Positions 1-6,511 of a stretch of 25,058 nt of DNA are shown here, in pieces (the first letter of the stretch is position 1; each line of letters begins with the position of its first letter). The stretch is taken from positions 1 to 25,058 of the IMG/VR virus record IMGVR_UViG_3300027770_000233. The stretch is one strand, 5' to 3'. Under the pieces are notes generated by a model. The model was not told the origin of the DNA. It ran no database searches and saw only the letters and a program-made list of their open reading frames with translations. Made by a program: the position numbers and the translations under genes. The DNA is from a virus.

Positions 1-1
1 C

Positions 2-406
2 TCATCGTGCTGGGTTCCTTTCGCTACGCATTACGAGTGGATATACAAGGTGATGCGAGAGCTAACAGACAGCATCAATGCCGATGTATGGCGATTCGAC
101 ATCCAAGGCATCCAGCAGTTGCAGATCCTAAAGTACAATCCCTTGCAACAGTTTTGGTGGCACTACGATACCTTCACCTCCGAGGCTCCAGTGCGGAAGC
201 TGACCGCTGTAGTCAACTTATCCGATCCTAGCGAGTACCTGGGCGGTGGATTGCAAGTTAAGGCTGACTTGGATAATGCTCGGTTTATACGAGCGCAGGG
301 GGCTGGCTGCTGGTTCCCATCCTACATCGAGCATCGCGCTCGCGCTCCTATCTGGGGTACACGCTGGGTATTGGTAGCGTGGTTTACAGGACCAGCGTGG
401 AAGTAG
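2..406 (+). CDS. 2OG-Fe(II) oxygenase, prolyl-4-hydroxylase-like (5' partial)
   Basis: The frame is open to the left edge, so the N-terminus lies outside the window; a GTG at 50 is the first in-window start codon but is probably internal. Counting from that GTG, the protein shows an iron-binding HxD (H38-Y-D40), the strand RKLTAVVNLSDPSEYLGGG (49-67), a distal metal-binding His in SYIEHRA (H95) and the 2-oxoglutarate-binding Arg in GTRWVLVAW (R105). This HxD...H...R layout is typical of P4H/PKHD oxygenases, which hydroxylate protein or small-molecule substrates using 2OG and O2 and are common in aquatic phages. The substrate is unknown. The GGEL-type strand argues against a TET/JBP base oxidase. 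It overlaps the next frame by 28 bases. Confidence 0.85.
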   Translation, partial: SSCWVPFATHYEWIYKVMRELTDSINADVWRFDIQGIQQLQILKYNPLQQFWWHYDTFTSEAPVRKLTAVVNLSDPSEYLGGGLQVKADLDNARFIRAQGAGCWFPSYIEHRARAPIWGTRWVLVAWFTGPAWK

Positions 407-618
407 TCCAACTCAATCCCGAACTATGGATGATGACTCCCAAGGGAGAGGGGCTTGCATTCCTGGTGACAGACTACGGATTAGATCATAACAAAATATT
501 TACGATCATGCTTAATCACGGCGAGATTCTTGACTTTGATCTTCGCGATTGTCGCAGATGTGAGAACCCAAGTTTCGGGGTGCAAGCACCAGAAGTTCCG
601 AAGCCATATTACAAATGA
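379..618 (+). CDS. small conserved phage-type protein, unknown function
   Basis: A 79-residue protein with a compact C-terminal region (MTPKGEGLAFLVTDYGLDH, then NHGEILDFDLRDCRRCEN) that looks like small 'GEI' proteins found beside phage metabolic genes; no function is known to me. The start is uncertain: GTG 379 overlaps the oxygenase, GTG 397 has AGGA a few bases upstream, and ATG 430 would give 62 residues. It ends in ATGA overlapping the Mom-like gene, which supports it being a real, translated frame in the same operon. The CRRC pair could bind metal, but nothing more supports that. Confidence 0.6.
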   Translation: MVYRTSVEVVQLNPELWMMTPKGEGLAFLVTDYGLDHNKIFTIMLNHGEILDFDLRDCRRCENPSFGVQAPEVPKPYYK

Positions 619-1283
619 CAAATTTACGCGCAGATAGTTCAGTAGTAGAACTTCCCCTATTCCAAGGGGAGGACGGCGGTGCAATTCCGACCTCTGCGCT
701 CCAACTTAAATTCAGAACTATAAAATCGCAGACGCTTAATGATATGGTTGTTGAGAACCATTATGCTCATAGGGCAGTACCCTGTAGTTGGTCTTTTGGA
801 TGTTTTAATTCAAGCGAATTGCTTGGGGTAATATCTTTTGGTAAGCCAGCATCTCCACACCTTTGTCGTGGTATTTGCGGGGAAGATAATTCAAGCAGGG
901 TGTATGAGCTAAACAGATTGTGGCTTGATGACCGATGCCCAAAGAACTCTGAAAGTAGGTTTATTGCCTGGAGCATAAGAGAGCTTTCTAGGCTACGCCC
1001 ATACTTAATTCTTGTAAGCTATGCCGATACTGGTGCTGGTCACAATGGGGCAATCTATGCGGCCACAAACTGGACTTATACTGGACTATCAGATAAAAGA
1101 TCATCTGGTGACAAGGTGGTTGGCAACAAGCACAGCAGGCATTCTAGGACAATGGAGGATGCTGTCATGGTTCCAAGGACAAGGAAACATAGGTTTGTAT
1201 ATTTTTGCGACCCAGCAGATAAGTGTCTGCTCAAATGGGATATAGCAAATTGGAAAGAGTGGAAAGAATACAAAGGAGAATAG
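615..1283 (+). CDS. mom-like: Mom-family DNA modification protein (GNAT-like fold)
   Basis: A 222-residue protein with the pattern I associate with phage Mu Mom and its many phage relatives: ENHYAHR (47-53), GVISFG (71-76), YELNRLWLDD (97-106), NSESRFIAWSIREL (111-124), then VSYADTGAGHNGAIY (134-148) followed by ATNWTYTG, and a basic aromatic C-terminus RKHRFVYF (190-197). Mu Mom converts adenine in DNA to a carbamoylmethyl (acetamido) derivative and so shields phage DNA from restriction; it has an acetyltransferase-like fold. Here the start ATG overlaps the upstream TGA (ATGA), so expression is coupled. No com-like zinc-finger translational activator is visible. Whether this homologue modifies adenine is an inference. 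Confidence 0.8.
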   Translation: MTNLRADSSVVELPLFQGEDGGAIPTSALQLKFRTIKSQTLNDMVVENHYAHRAVPCSWSFGCFNSSELLGVISFGKPASPHLCRGICGEDNSSRVYELNRLWLDDRCPKNSESRFIAWSIRELSRLRPYLILVSYADTGAGHNGAIYAATNWTYTGLSDKRSSGDKVVGNKHSRHSRTMEDAVMVPRTRKHRFVYFCDPADKCLLKWDIANWKEWKEYKGE

Positions 1284-1286
1284 TAT

Positions 1287-1454
1287 ATGCTCGGAAAAGA
1301 TATTGGAAAGAACATTAAAGAATTGCGTGCAGACAATATGAAGAAAGGCAAGGCTCGCGGTGCTGGTGGTAAGGTGCGCGGACCTAAACAGATTCTAGCC
1401 ATTGCGCTACGTTCCGCAGGGGTAAAGCCTAAGTACAAAATGAAGTCGGCCTAA
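1287..1454 (+). CDS. small basic protein (55 aa), unknown
   Basis: An ATG at 1287 is preceded by AAGGAG (1272-1277) at good spacing, and the reading frame runs 55 codons to TAA 1452-1454. The protein is Lys/Arg/Gly rich: MLGKDIGKNIKELRADN, a flexible middle KKGKARGAGGKVRGPKQ, then a hydrophobic helix ILAIALRSAGVKPK. It could bind nucleic acid on charge alone, but there is no recognised domain. Its stop shares bases with the next ATG (TAATG), so the two small genes are coupled between the Mom-like and methyltransferase genes. Confidence 0.7.
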   Translation: MLGKDIGKNIKELRADNMKKGKARGAGGKVRGPKQILAIALRSAGVKPKYKMKSA

Positions 1455-1633
1455 TGCTTGTAGAGACAAAGGCTCGACTCAAATGGTCACGCGATATACT
1501 TCTCACTGCCAGGGAGAAACTAGTAGTAGAGAAGAATCGCGCGGATCGTGGAAGATCGGTTGACATTATTCAGATTATCACGATGGTGGATGCAGCGGCG
1601 TTAATCGCAAAGGAAATACTTGAAAGTGAATGA
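1454..1633 (+). CDS. small helical protein (59 aa), unknown
   Basis: ATG 1454 overlaps the TAA of the previous gene, and the frame reads 59 codons to TGA 1631-1633. The sequence is mostly helical, with a charged N-terminal half (KARLKWSRDILLTAREKL) and a hydrophobic C-terminal half (DIIQIITMVDAAALIAKEI). Its end overlaps the TTG/GTG start of the C5-methyltransferase and the ATG at 1630 of the second frame, so it may set translation of either. No domain is recognised. Confidence 0.65.
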   Translation: MLVETKARLKWSRDILLTAREKLVVEKNRADRGRSVDIIQIITMVDAAALIAKEILESE

Positions 1634-2384
1634 AAAGACACACCTCGACTTATTCAGTGGGATCGGTGGATTTGCCTTGGCAGCAGGGTGGAATGGATAT
1701 AGAACCCTTGGCTTCTGTGACAACGAACCCTACGCCCAAGCAGTCCTTAAAAAACACTGGCCAGATGTGCCGTGCCACAAAGACATCCGCGAAGTACGAG
1801 GCGAGCTATACGCAGGAGTCACTCTTCTCACAGGGGGATTTCCATGTCAACCATTCTCAGTCGCAATGCAATCCCAAAGAAAGGGAAAAGAAGATGTCCG
1901 TTATCTCTGGCCAGAAATGTTGCGTGTTATACAAGAAGCAAGGCCCACTTGGATCATTGGTGAGAATGTTGTTGGGATTGTCAACATGGCACTCGACCAA
2001 GTATGCACTGACCTGGAAGGTGAAGGTTACGAAGTCGAACCGATCATTATTCCAGCTTGCAGCGTTGGAGCCAATCATAAGAGGGATAGGGTCTGGATTG
2101 TGGCCAACAGTGGCGGCATCAAGATGGAAGAATGTAAATTGGAAACGAGTGGAAACAGGACACAGAGCTTGGGACACGATAGAGAACGCGGTTGCGAGGA
2201 CGGAGTATCTTGGGGGGGGGGCAAAGAGAGGGATGCGTTTAGAGATGACCCCAGAGTTTTGCGAATGGCTAATGGGATACCCCATAGGGTGGACAGAATT
2301 AAAGGAGTCGGAAATTCCATCGTCCCGCAAGTCGCGGCAGAAATCATCAGATGCATCAACCAAGTAATGGAGGATAACAAATGA
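1620..2384 (+). CDS. dcm-like: DNA (cytosine-5) methyltransferase
   Basis: A 254-residue C5-MTase, short for the family. Motif I DLFSGIGGF (10-18) binds SAM; motif IV GGFPCQPFS holds the catalytic Cys76; motif VI is ENV (115-117); motif VIII is KRDRVW (154-159); motif X is GVGNSIVPQVA (229-239). The variable region between VIII and X, where target recognition sits, is only about 60 residues. The start is TTG 1620, with GTG 1626 as an alternative; AGGA at 1611-1614 fits either. It methylates cytosine at C5, presumably in phage DNA to evade restriction, and no partner endonuclease is seen. A 10-G tract (2212-2221) lies inside the gene. The whole length is overlapped by a second open frame. Confidence 0.92.
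   Translation: MKVNEKTHLDLFSGIGGFALAAGWNGYRTLGFCDNEPYAQAVLKKHWPDVPCHKDIREVRGELYAGVTLLTGGFPCQPFSVAMQSQRKGKEDVRYLWPEMLRVIQEARPTWIIGENVVGIVNMALDQVCTDLEGEGYEVEPIIIPACSVGANHKRDRVWIVANSGGIKMEECKLETSGNRTQSLGHDRERGCEDGVSWGGGKERDAFRDDPRVLRMANGIPHRVDRIKGVGNSIVPQVAAEIIRCINQVMEDNK
1630..2367 (+). CDS. overlapping +1-frame protein inside the methyltransferase gene
   Basis: A 245-codon frame lies wholly within the C5-MTase gene, shifted +1. It begins with ATG 1630, which shares bases with the TGA of the upstream 59-aa gene (ATGA); ATG 1894 is an internal alternative. Three stretches look like conserved protein, not random translation: WHSTKYALTWKVKVTKSNR with SLFQLA (120-144), GSGLWPTVAAS (154-164) and TPEFCEWLMGYPIGWTELK (207-225). 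I recognise this pattern (x-LTWK-x-K-x-T...LFQLAP, GLxPT, LNPxFxEWLMGYPxGWT) from phage and prophage proteins found with or beside Dcm-type genes. Its function is not known to me. Absence of any stop over 738 bases, including across the G10 run, also supports it. Expression remains unproven. Confidence 0.55.
   Translation: MKRHTSTYSVGSVDLPWQQGGMDIEPLASVTTNPTPKQSLKNTGQMCRATKTSAKYEASYTQESLFSQGDFHVNHSQSQCNPKEREKKMSVISGQKCCVLYKKQGPLGSLVRMLLGLSTWHSTKYALTWKVKVTKSNRSLFQLAALEPIIRGIGSGLWPTVAASRWKNVNWKRVETGHRAWDTIENAVARTEYLGGGAKRGMRLEMTPEFCEWLMGYPIGWTELKESEIPSSRKSRQKSSDASTK
2212..2221. repeat. G10 homopolymer in dual-coding region
   Basis: Ten consecutive G residues encode Gly codons in both overlapping frames. 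A length change of one base would break or swap both downstream frames, removing motif X of the methyltransferase. Such tracts are classic sites for replication slippage (phase variation) or polymerase slippage, though they are also prone to sequencing and assembly error. Confidence 0.9.
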
Positions 2385-2524
2385 ATGTTAGACAAGAAAT
2401 GATAAAAGAAATAATGACAACCATTCCAGAAAGCGAGCTTCATAATCTTTGCAAGCTTGATCTTGATGACTTGGCTAAGTGCTATGTTGCGGTTGTTTCG
2501 GCAAAAATGGAGAACTCTAAATGA
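2381..2524 (+). CDS. small protein (47 aa), unknown
   Basis: ATG 2381 follows GGAGG (2369-2373) at 7 nt spacing and overlaps the methyltransferase TGA; the frame ends at TGA 2522-2524, which overlaps the next ATG (ATGA). The protein is acidic and helical (IKEIMTTIPESELHNLCKLD, then LDDLAKCYVAVVSAK). The excellent ribosome site and double overlap make it convincing, but no family is recognised. Confidence 0.7.
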   Translation: MNVRQEMIKEIMTTIPESELHNLCKLDLDDLAKCYVAVVSAKMENSK

Positions 2525-3627
2525 AACTCTGGATCAATAACACCAACTCAATCCACAAGGTAGATGACAATCTACTTCACACTCGCAACACCTACGTCAT
2601 TCCAGACGAGCTAACTGGTGCGCTTTGGGATGATGCTGTTCCTTGTCCTCACAAGATTAAGCCATACGCCAAGGGTAGGGCAGCAGGAGGAGCAACCGCA
2701 GTGTACCGCGCTGGTGCTATCGGGGATGCTGTCATCGCTACTGCATTCGTTAATTACCTGGTGCAGGAGTCGGGTGGAGTGGTAGATGTTTACGCCCCTG
2801 CTCGCAACTTACCGCTGTACGCTGGCATAGGCGCGAAGCTATTCCCCCTACCTTGCACGCTGGAGGCGTGGGATAGTTATGATGCACACTTGCCCACGGA
2901 CGATCTCTTCAGTGGTCAGGTTGGTAACACCAAGCTAGGCACTGGCCCAGGCAACTGCTACCAGCGGGTGTACGAGTGGATGGGAGTATGGGATGAGAAG
3001 ACGATGGCGAAGTACTGTAGGCCATCTCTATATCTAATCGAGCCAGATCACGAAGAGTTAAAGGCGATGGGTAAGTGGCCACTGCCAGATCCCTACTTTG
3101 CCTACCACGTTTCATCGAGTGGACCTACCCGCACCTACCCGCCAGCTATGGGGCAACAGGCGGTGCTGGCGTTGCTAGAAGCTTACCCCAAGCATCACGC
3201 TGTTATTATCGGCCTAGATAACTCAAACAACTTCAAGGTGGATCATCCCAGGGTGATTGACTTGTTCAATACGACCAAGGCGATTCGCTCCTTGTTCCCT
3301 GTGGTTGCCAACGCTGACTTCGTAGTGGCTCCAGATAGTTCAGTCAACCATATCGCTGCGGGGTTAGATGTGCCGTGTGTGTCGCTGTGGGGAAGTTACG
3401 ATCCCGCTGACCGCATGACTTACTACCCTAAGAACGTATCGGTGTTCAAACCCGATACTTGTCCTCACGCACCTTGCCGTCCTCATGGTGGGTTGCCACA
3501 AGCGAAGTGTAAGGATGCGAGCAACAAGACTCCTAAGACGCAGTACTGGTGCAATGCTCTGCGAAACATTACGGCAGAAGATATTGTTGTTGCATCGCAC
3601 AAAGCGATGGAGCTAGAAGAGAAGTAA
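2521..3627 (+). CDS. glycosyltransferase family 9 (heptosyltransferase-like)
   Basis: A 368-residue GT-B enzyme resembling ADP-heptose:LPS heptosyltransferases. The N-terminal Rossmann domain begins near residue 60 with VYRAGAIGDAVIATAFVNYL, where GAIGD replaces the family's GxLGD. The C-terminal nucleotide-sugar domain has HVSSSGPTRTYP (196-207), AVIIGLDNS (227-235) and the family hallmark VVAPDSSVNHIAAGLD (268-283) followed by PCVSLWG. A Cys-rich segment follows (CPHAPCRPHGG ... KC ... WC), possibly a metal site. The likely role is transfer of a sugar to a lipid, protein or, less likely, modified DNA. The first 55 residues are an extra N-terminal segment. The gene is coupled upstream by ATGA. 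In a phage it could alter the host surface or glycosylate a phage product. Confidence 0.85.
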   Translation: MKLWINNTNSIHKVDDNLLHTRNTYVIPDELTGALWDDAVPCPHKIKPYAKGRAAGGATAVYRAGAIGDAVIATAFVNYLVQESGGVVDVYAPARNLPLYAGIGAKLFPLPCTLEAWDSYDAHLPTDDLFSGQVGNTKLGTGPGNCYQRVYEWMGVWDEKTMAKYCRPSLYLIEPDHEELKAMGKWPLPDPYFAYHVSSSGPTRTYPPAMGQQAVLALLEAYPKHHAVIIGLDNSNNFKVDHPRVIDLFNTTKAIRSLFPVVANADFVVAPDSSVNHIAAGLDVPCVSLWGSYDPADRMTYYPKNVSVFKPDTCPHAPCRPHGGLPQAKCKDASNKTPKTQYWCNALRNITAEDIVVASHKAMELEEK

Positions 3628-3705
3628 GAAAGAGTACATCGCATGGTGCGCAGAGAGATTCTGCGACTGGTCCTTCTGTGTGTCGAACCACTTGAAACAA
3701 AGATG

Positions 3706-3711
3706 TAGATT
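3706..3711 (+). promoter_or_regulatory. candidate -10 box for the primase gene
   Basis: TAGATT ends 5 nt before ATG 3717. The 89-base gap before the gene has no clear Shine-Dalgarno, and the expected -35 position (3683-3688) matches TTGACA at only three of six bases. It is consistent with a leaderless start but weak on its own. Confidence 0.3.
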
Positions 3712-3716
3712 TTCAT

Positions 3717-4646
3717 ATGACACCACAACGCATCGCTGAATCAATAGTCGGGGAAGTAGATTGGCAGTCCGAGAATCACGGACTATGCAAATGCCCAGGT
3801 GAAGCCGCGCATACCAGCCACACCCGCGTGCGAGATACCACAGTGTTCATTGACGGCGCACCTACAATCTTCTGCTGGCACTCCTCCTGCACGCCATACC
3901 GAGATGAGGCCAACCGCAAGCTGAGGCGTGCTATATCCAGCGACCCGCTGTACAAACCCGCAAACATCATGTCGGGTGGTACTTCGATACCAAGGCCCTT
4001 GGTAATACAGAAAGATCCAGAGTCAGAAGTACTAGACCGCATTAAGACTATCGCAGAGTCAAACAAGCAACGCTACCTAACCCACTACAATTGGGACCCT
4101 GCGGATATGTTCGAGGAATCGCCTACCCCCATACCAGACGAGCCACAGGCGCAGTACGAGGCCATGTTGTCGCTGTTCCGACCAGATGACATCGTATGGA
4201 TAGGTGGGGTCAAGGATAGTGGGAATCACCCACTTCACTTTAAGACGGCACGCGAATGGCTACAGACACCGCCCATCGGTCAGTTTACGACCGCTGGGGT
4301 GTTTGCGGCTGGTACTATCAGCCGAGCCAATGAGAATGTTTTGTCACGCCGTTACCTTGTCATTGAATCGGATGTCTTGACCAAACCGCAGATGGGTGCG
4401 GTATTTCAATTGATGCGTGACTTATTCCAAATGAAGTTGTACGCCGTTGTAGATACTGCGGGAAAGAGTTTGCATGGTTGGTTGGAGATGCCCAAGCAAG
4501 AATGGTTCGATCAACTTAAAGCTTTCCTTATCCCGCTTGGGTGCGACCCTGCTACCTTCAAACCAAGTCAGCCAGTACGGATGCCAGGTGTAAAAAGAAA
4601 CGACAAAACGCAGAGCTTGTTATGGTTTTGCCAAGGAGGAAAGTAA
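3717..4646 (+). CDS. DNA primase (zinc-finger plus AEP/RepB-like primase)
   Basis: A 309-residue protein. The N-terminus carries a zinc-finger pattern C24-x-C26, H32/H35, then FCWHSSC with C53 and C58, like CHC2-type primase fingers, followed by a short EANRKLRRAI helix. The C-terminal part has LVIESDVLTKPQMGAV, YAVVDTAGKSLHGWLEMP, and RMPGVKRNDKTQSLLWF. That VDT-K-S-LHGW...RxPG pattern is what I know from RepB-like archaeo-eukaryotic primases of phages and plasmids. It would make RNA primers for phage replication. It sits two bases before a RepA-like ATPase, the usual primase/helicase pairing. No Shine-Dalgarno is seen before the ATG; a -10-like box lies 5 nt upstream. Confidence 0.78.
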   Translation: MTPQRIAESIVGEVDWQSENHGLCKCPGEAAHTSHTRVRDTTVFIDGAPTIFCWHSSCTPYRDEANRKLRRAISSDPLYKPANIMSGGTSIPRPLVIQKDPESEVLDRIKTIAESNKQRYLTHYNWDPADMFEESPTPIPDEPQAQYEAMLSLFRPDDIVWIGGVKDSGNHPLHFKTAREWLQTPPIGQFTTAGVFAAGTISRANENVLSRRYLVIESDVLTKPQMGAVFQLMRDLFQMKLYAVVDTAGKSLHGWLEMPKQEWFDQLKAFLIPLGCDPATFKPSQPVRMPGVKRNDKTQSLLWFCQGGK

Positions 4647-4647
4647 G

Positions 4648-5664
4648 ATGATTGAACCAGCAGTAGCACTAGGAATTAAACCTAAGACGGACGAGTGGCC
4701 ACCGATTAAACGCTATGATGAATTGATGGTGGAGAAGCTACCAGAGCCAGAGATTCTAATCGCTGGCATCCTGCATCAAGGTGGCAAATTGCTACTTGGT
4801 GGAGGCAGTAAGTCTTTTAAATCGTGGGCATTGATTGACCTTGCCCTGTCGATACAGGTTGGGGGGTTGTGGTGGGGGCAGCAGTGCAAGCGTGCGAAGG
4901 TGCTGTTCATTAACTTCGAGATACAAGAGTGGAGTTTCCGCAATCGTCTAGCTGATGTAGTGAAGGCCAAGAATCTAACCCAAGATCAAGTGGCTGACTT
5001 CGATGTGTGGACGCTGAGGGGTTACGCTGCTGACTTGACAACTATACGCCCGATCATCGAGAAGCAGATCGAAGGCAAGGGCTACCAGGCGATCATTCTT
5101 GACCCAAATTATATGTTGATGGGAGACAGGGATGAAAACAGCGCGGGGGATATGGCAAGTTTGATGAATGAGTTTGAGGTACTGGCAGTTCGGCACAATC
5201 TTAGCGTCATTCTGTCACATCATTTCGGCAAGGGAAACAAGAGTGGAAGTGAATCAATTGACAGATTTAGTGGCAGTGGTGTCTTCGCACGCAATCCAGA
5301 CTCGCTTGTAGTACTTACGGCACATGAGGAGGATGAGAGGAGCTTTACCTGTGAGGTCACGCTCCGTAACTTCCCACCCTTAGACAGCTTCGTGGTGCAA
5401 TGGCACTATCCGCTTTTCTTGACCAACTACTGCCTCAATCCAGACAATTTAAAGCGTGCTGGAGCGCACAAAGCTATCAACGATTCTGACCTACTAAAAG
5501 CAATGGGTAGCAAAGCTTGGGTAGCAAATGACTTGGTCAAAACGATGGCAGAAAAGATGGAGGTTTCGGACAGGACTGTTTATCGCTACATTAAGAGGCT
5601 GACAAACGCTGGCAAGATCGTGATAGACAACGGCTTCTATTCTGCCAACCAAGCCACTTTTTAG
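4648..5664 (+). CDS. RepA-like AAA (RecA-fold) replicative ATPase/helicase with C-terminal wHTH
   Basis: A 338-residue protein of the AAA_25/RepA type. Walker A is GGGSKSFKS (51-59), a conserved acid is in LFINFEI (86-92), Walker B is AIILDP (148-153), and SHHFGKG (190-196) gives the sensor-like His region; SGSGVFARNPDSLVVL (208-223) continues the RecA core. The C-terminus (about 276-330) is a winged helix, with AEKMEVSDRTVYRYIKRLTN as its recognition region. AAGGAGG lies about 7 nt before the ATG. It likely unwinds DNA at the replication fork, working with the primase encoded just upstream; the wHTH may bind the origin. Confidence 0.85.
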   Translation: MIEPAVALGIKPKTDEWPPIKRYDELMVEKLPEPEILIAGILHQGGKLLLGGGSKSFKSWALIDLALSIQVGGLWWGQQCKRAKVLFINFEIQEWSFRNRLADVVKAKNLTQDQVADFDVWTLRGYAADLTTIRPIIEKQIEGKGYQAIILDPNYMLMGDRDENSAGDMASLMNEFEVLAVRHNLSVILSHHFGKGNKSGSESIDRFSGSGVFARNPDSLVVLTAHEEDERSFTCEVTLRNFPPLDSFVVQWHYPLFLTNYCLNPDNLKRAGAHKAINDSDLLKAMGSKAWVANDLVKTMAEKMEVSDRTVYRYIKRLTNAGKIVIDNGFYSANQATF

Positions 5665-5863
5665 TCGCTGACAAAGGTACTGCCAAACGTGCTGACATCT
5701 AAGGTATGACAGACCCCTATAGTACATATAGAAATACAATCTGCAAAGGAGAGGGGGAAAGGCTCCCTGAATCCGCCTTCCCCCCAACCAATCCGAAGCA
5801 GCCTTGAGCGTGAATTAAAAAAAAACAAATGGCATCGCGGTCGGCGTGTGATAAAATACGCAA
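5665..5863. other. intergenic regulatory gap with stem-loop
   Basis: There is no gene in these 199 bases. The gap holds several AT-rich -10-like hexamers (TATAGT 5719-5724, TACAAT 5735-5740). A GC-rich stem-loop lies at 5753-5784 (GGGGG-AAAGGC pairing with GCCTTCCCCC, one bulged A, loop of about 11). An A8 tract lies at 5818-5825, and the promoter of the next gene follows. The stem-loop lacks a following T run, so it is not a standard terminator for the ATPase gene. Lying beside the primase/helicase genes, the gap could also hold an origin, but no iterons are seen. Confidence 0.5.
5829..5857 (+). promoter_or_regulatory. promoter with extended -10, leaderless start
   Basis: A -35 like ATGGCA (5829-5834, four of six matches) is followed by a 17-bp spacer and TAAAAT (5852-5857), with TG at 5849-5850 forming an extended -10. 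The 6 nt after the -10 end exactly at ATG 5864, so transcription would begin on or beside the start codon; no Shine-Dalgarno is present. Confidence 0.55.
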
Positions 5864-5998
5864 ATGAATAAATCAAAATCTGGTCTGTATGCCAACATCA
5901 ACGCTCGCCGTAAGGATGGCACTAGCCGTCCTAAATCGCAAAGCACCATCAAGCCTAAGATATGGCGTATGATGAAAGCTAAGAAGGGTACATTCTGA
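5864..5998 (+). CDS. small conserved phage protein (44 aa, GLYANI family)
   Basis: ATG 5864 to TGA 5998. The protein is basic, with a SGLYANINARRKDGTSRPKS segment that I recognise in many tiny phage and mobile-element proteins of unknown role (GLYANI-x-A-K/R-R). It ends RMMKAKKGTF. It has no Shine-Dalgarno, but a good extended -10 promoter sits 6 nt upstream. Confidence 0.7.
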   Translation: MNKSKSGLYANINARRKDGTSRPKSQSTIKPKIWRMMKAKKGTF

Positions 5999-6021
5999 AC
6001 CCCGATAGGGATGAGCTTAAA

Positions 6022-6273
6022 ATGGCTCACAAGTTTATCAGTCTCCTTCAACTCGAGAATGCGAAGCTGCATGGAGTTGTGAGACTGCTGGGTGGGCTAG
6101 TGGACGATATGGAGGCTAACTGCTCCTATGAGGTCTTCGAGGCGCAGTGGGAAGGGTTGACTACCTACGTTAAGGGCTTGTCAGAGTTCTTTTGCATACA
6201 CCAGAAGGCCCTACAATCGCTCCAGGAGGCTTGCCCTGCCGTTTGGGACCAAGATGAGGTAGATGAGACGTGA
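6022..6273 (+). CDS. hypothetical helical protein (83 aa)
   Basis: ATG 6022, with only a weak purine stretch (AGGGATGAG) upstream, runs to TGA 6273. The protein is mostly helical and acidic: FISLLQLENAKLHGVVRLLG, then EANCSYEVFEAQWEGLTTYV, ending DQDEVDET. No domain is recognised. It overlaps the GTG start of the next gene, so it is probably co-translated. Confidence 0.6.
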   Translation: MAHKFISLLQLENAKLHGVVRLLGGLVDDMEANCSYEVFEAQWEGLTTYVKGLSEFFCIHQKALQSLQEACPAVWDQDEVDET

Positions 6274-6506
6274 GCACCCAAGATTTACCCTGTAACAGCC
6301 CAAGGCGTACACCTGGGGGGCCGAAAAAGTTCGTAGTCCGAGCCTGCCAAGGCGGTGAGAGCAAGACAATCCGCTACGGAGACCCAAAGATGACTATTAA
6401 GAAGAGCAATCCAGACCGCAGGAGTAGCTTTCGGGCTAGGCACAGGTGTGACAGCAACCCACCAGGCAAGCTGACTGCTAGGCACTGGAGTTGCAAGAAC
6501 TGGTGA
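6270..6506 (+). CDS. conserved phage protein (FRARHRCD family)
   Basis: GTG 6270 overlaps the upstream TGA. The 78 residues carry KKFVVRACQGGESKTIRYGD, MTIKKSNPDRRSSFRARHRC and a C-terminal ARHWSCKNW. This pattern (GGxxKKFxV...FGDxxMxIKxxxPxRRxSFRARHxCD...KxxARYWSCxxW) recurs in small proteins of cyanophages and other marine or freshwater phages; its function is unknown to me. The two conserved Cys with His suggest a possible metal site. The sequence is strongly basic. Confidence 0.75.
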   Translation: MSTQDLPCNSPRRTPGGPKKFVVRACQGGESKTIRYGDPKMTIKKSNPDRRSSFRARHRCDSNPPGKLTARHWSCKNW

Positions 6507-6511
6507 CAACT

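Noticed and set aside
2-406. TET/JBP-like DNA base oxygenase
   Set aside because: The HxD, GGG strand and GTR motif match prolyl-4-hydroxylase/PKHD enzymes, so no base oxidation is claimed.
1076-1438. 120-codon - strand frame across the Mom-like gene end
   Set aside because: Antisense to two well supported genes, with no conserved pattern or promoter.
2075-2443. 122-codon - strand frame antisense to the methyltransferase
   Set aside because: Unlike the +1 frame it shows no recognisable conserved blocks or ribosome site.
3643-3708. 21-codon frame (ATG 3643) in the gap before the primase
   Set aside because: Weak ribosome site, very short, and it overlaps the likely -10 box; no supporting pattern.
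5753-5784. Rho-independent terminator after the RepA-like gene
   Set aside because: The stem is good but no T run follows on the + strand; kept only as a stem-loop.
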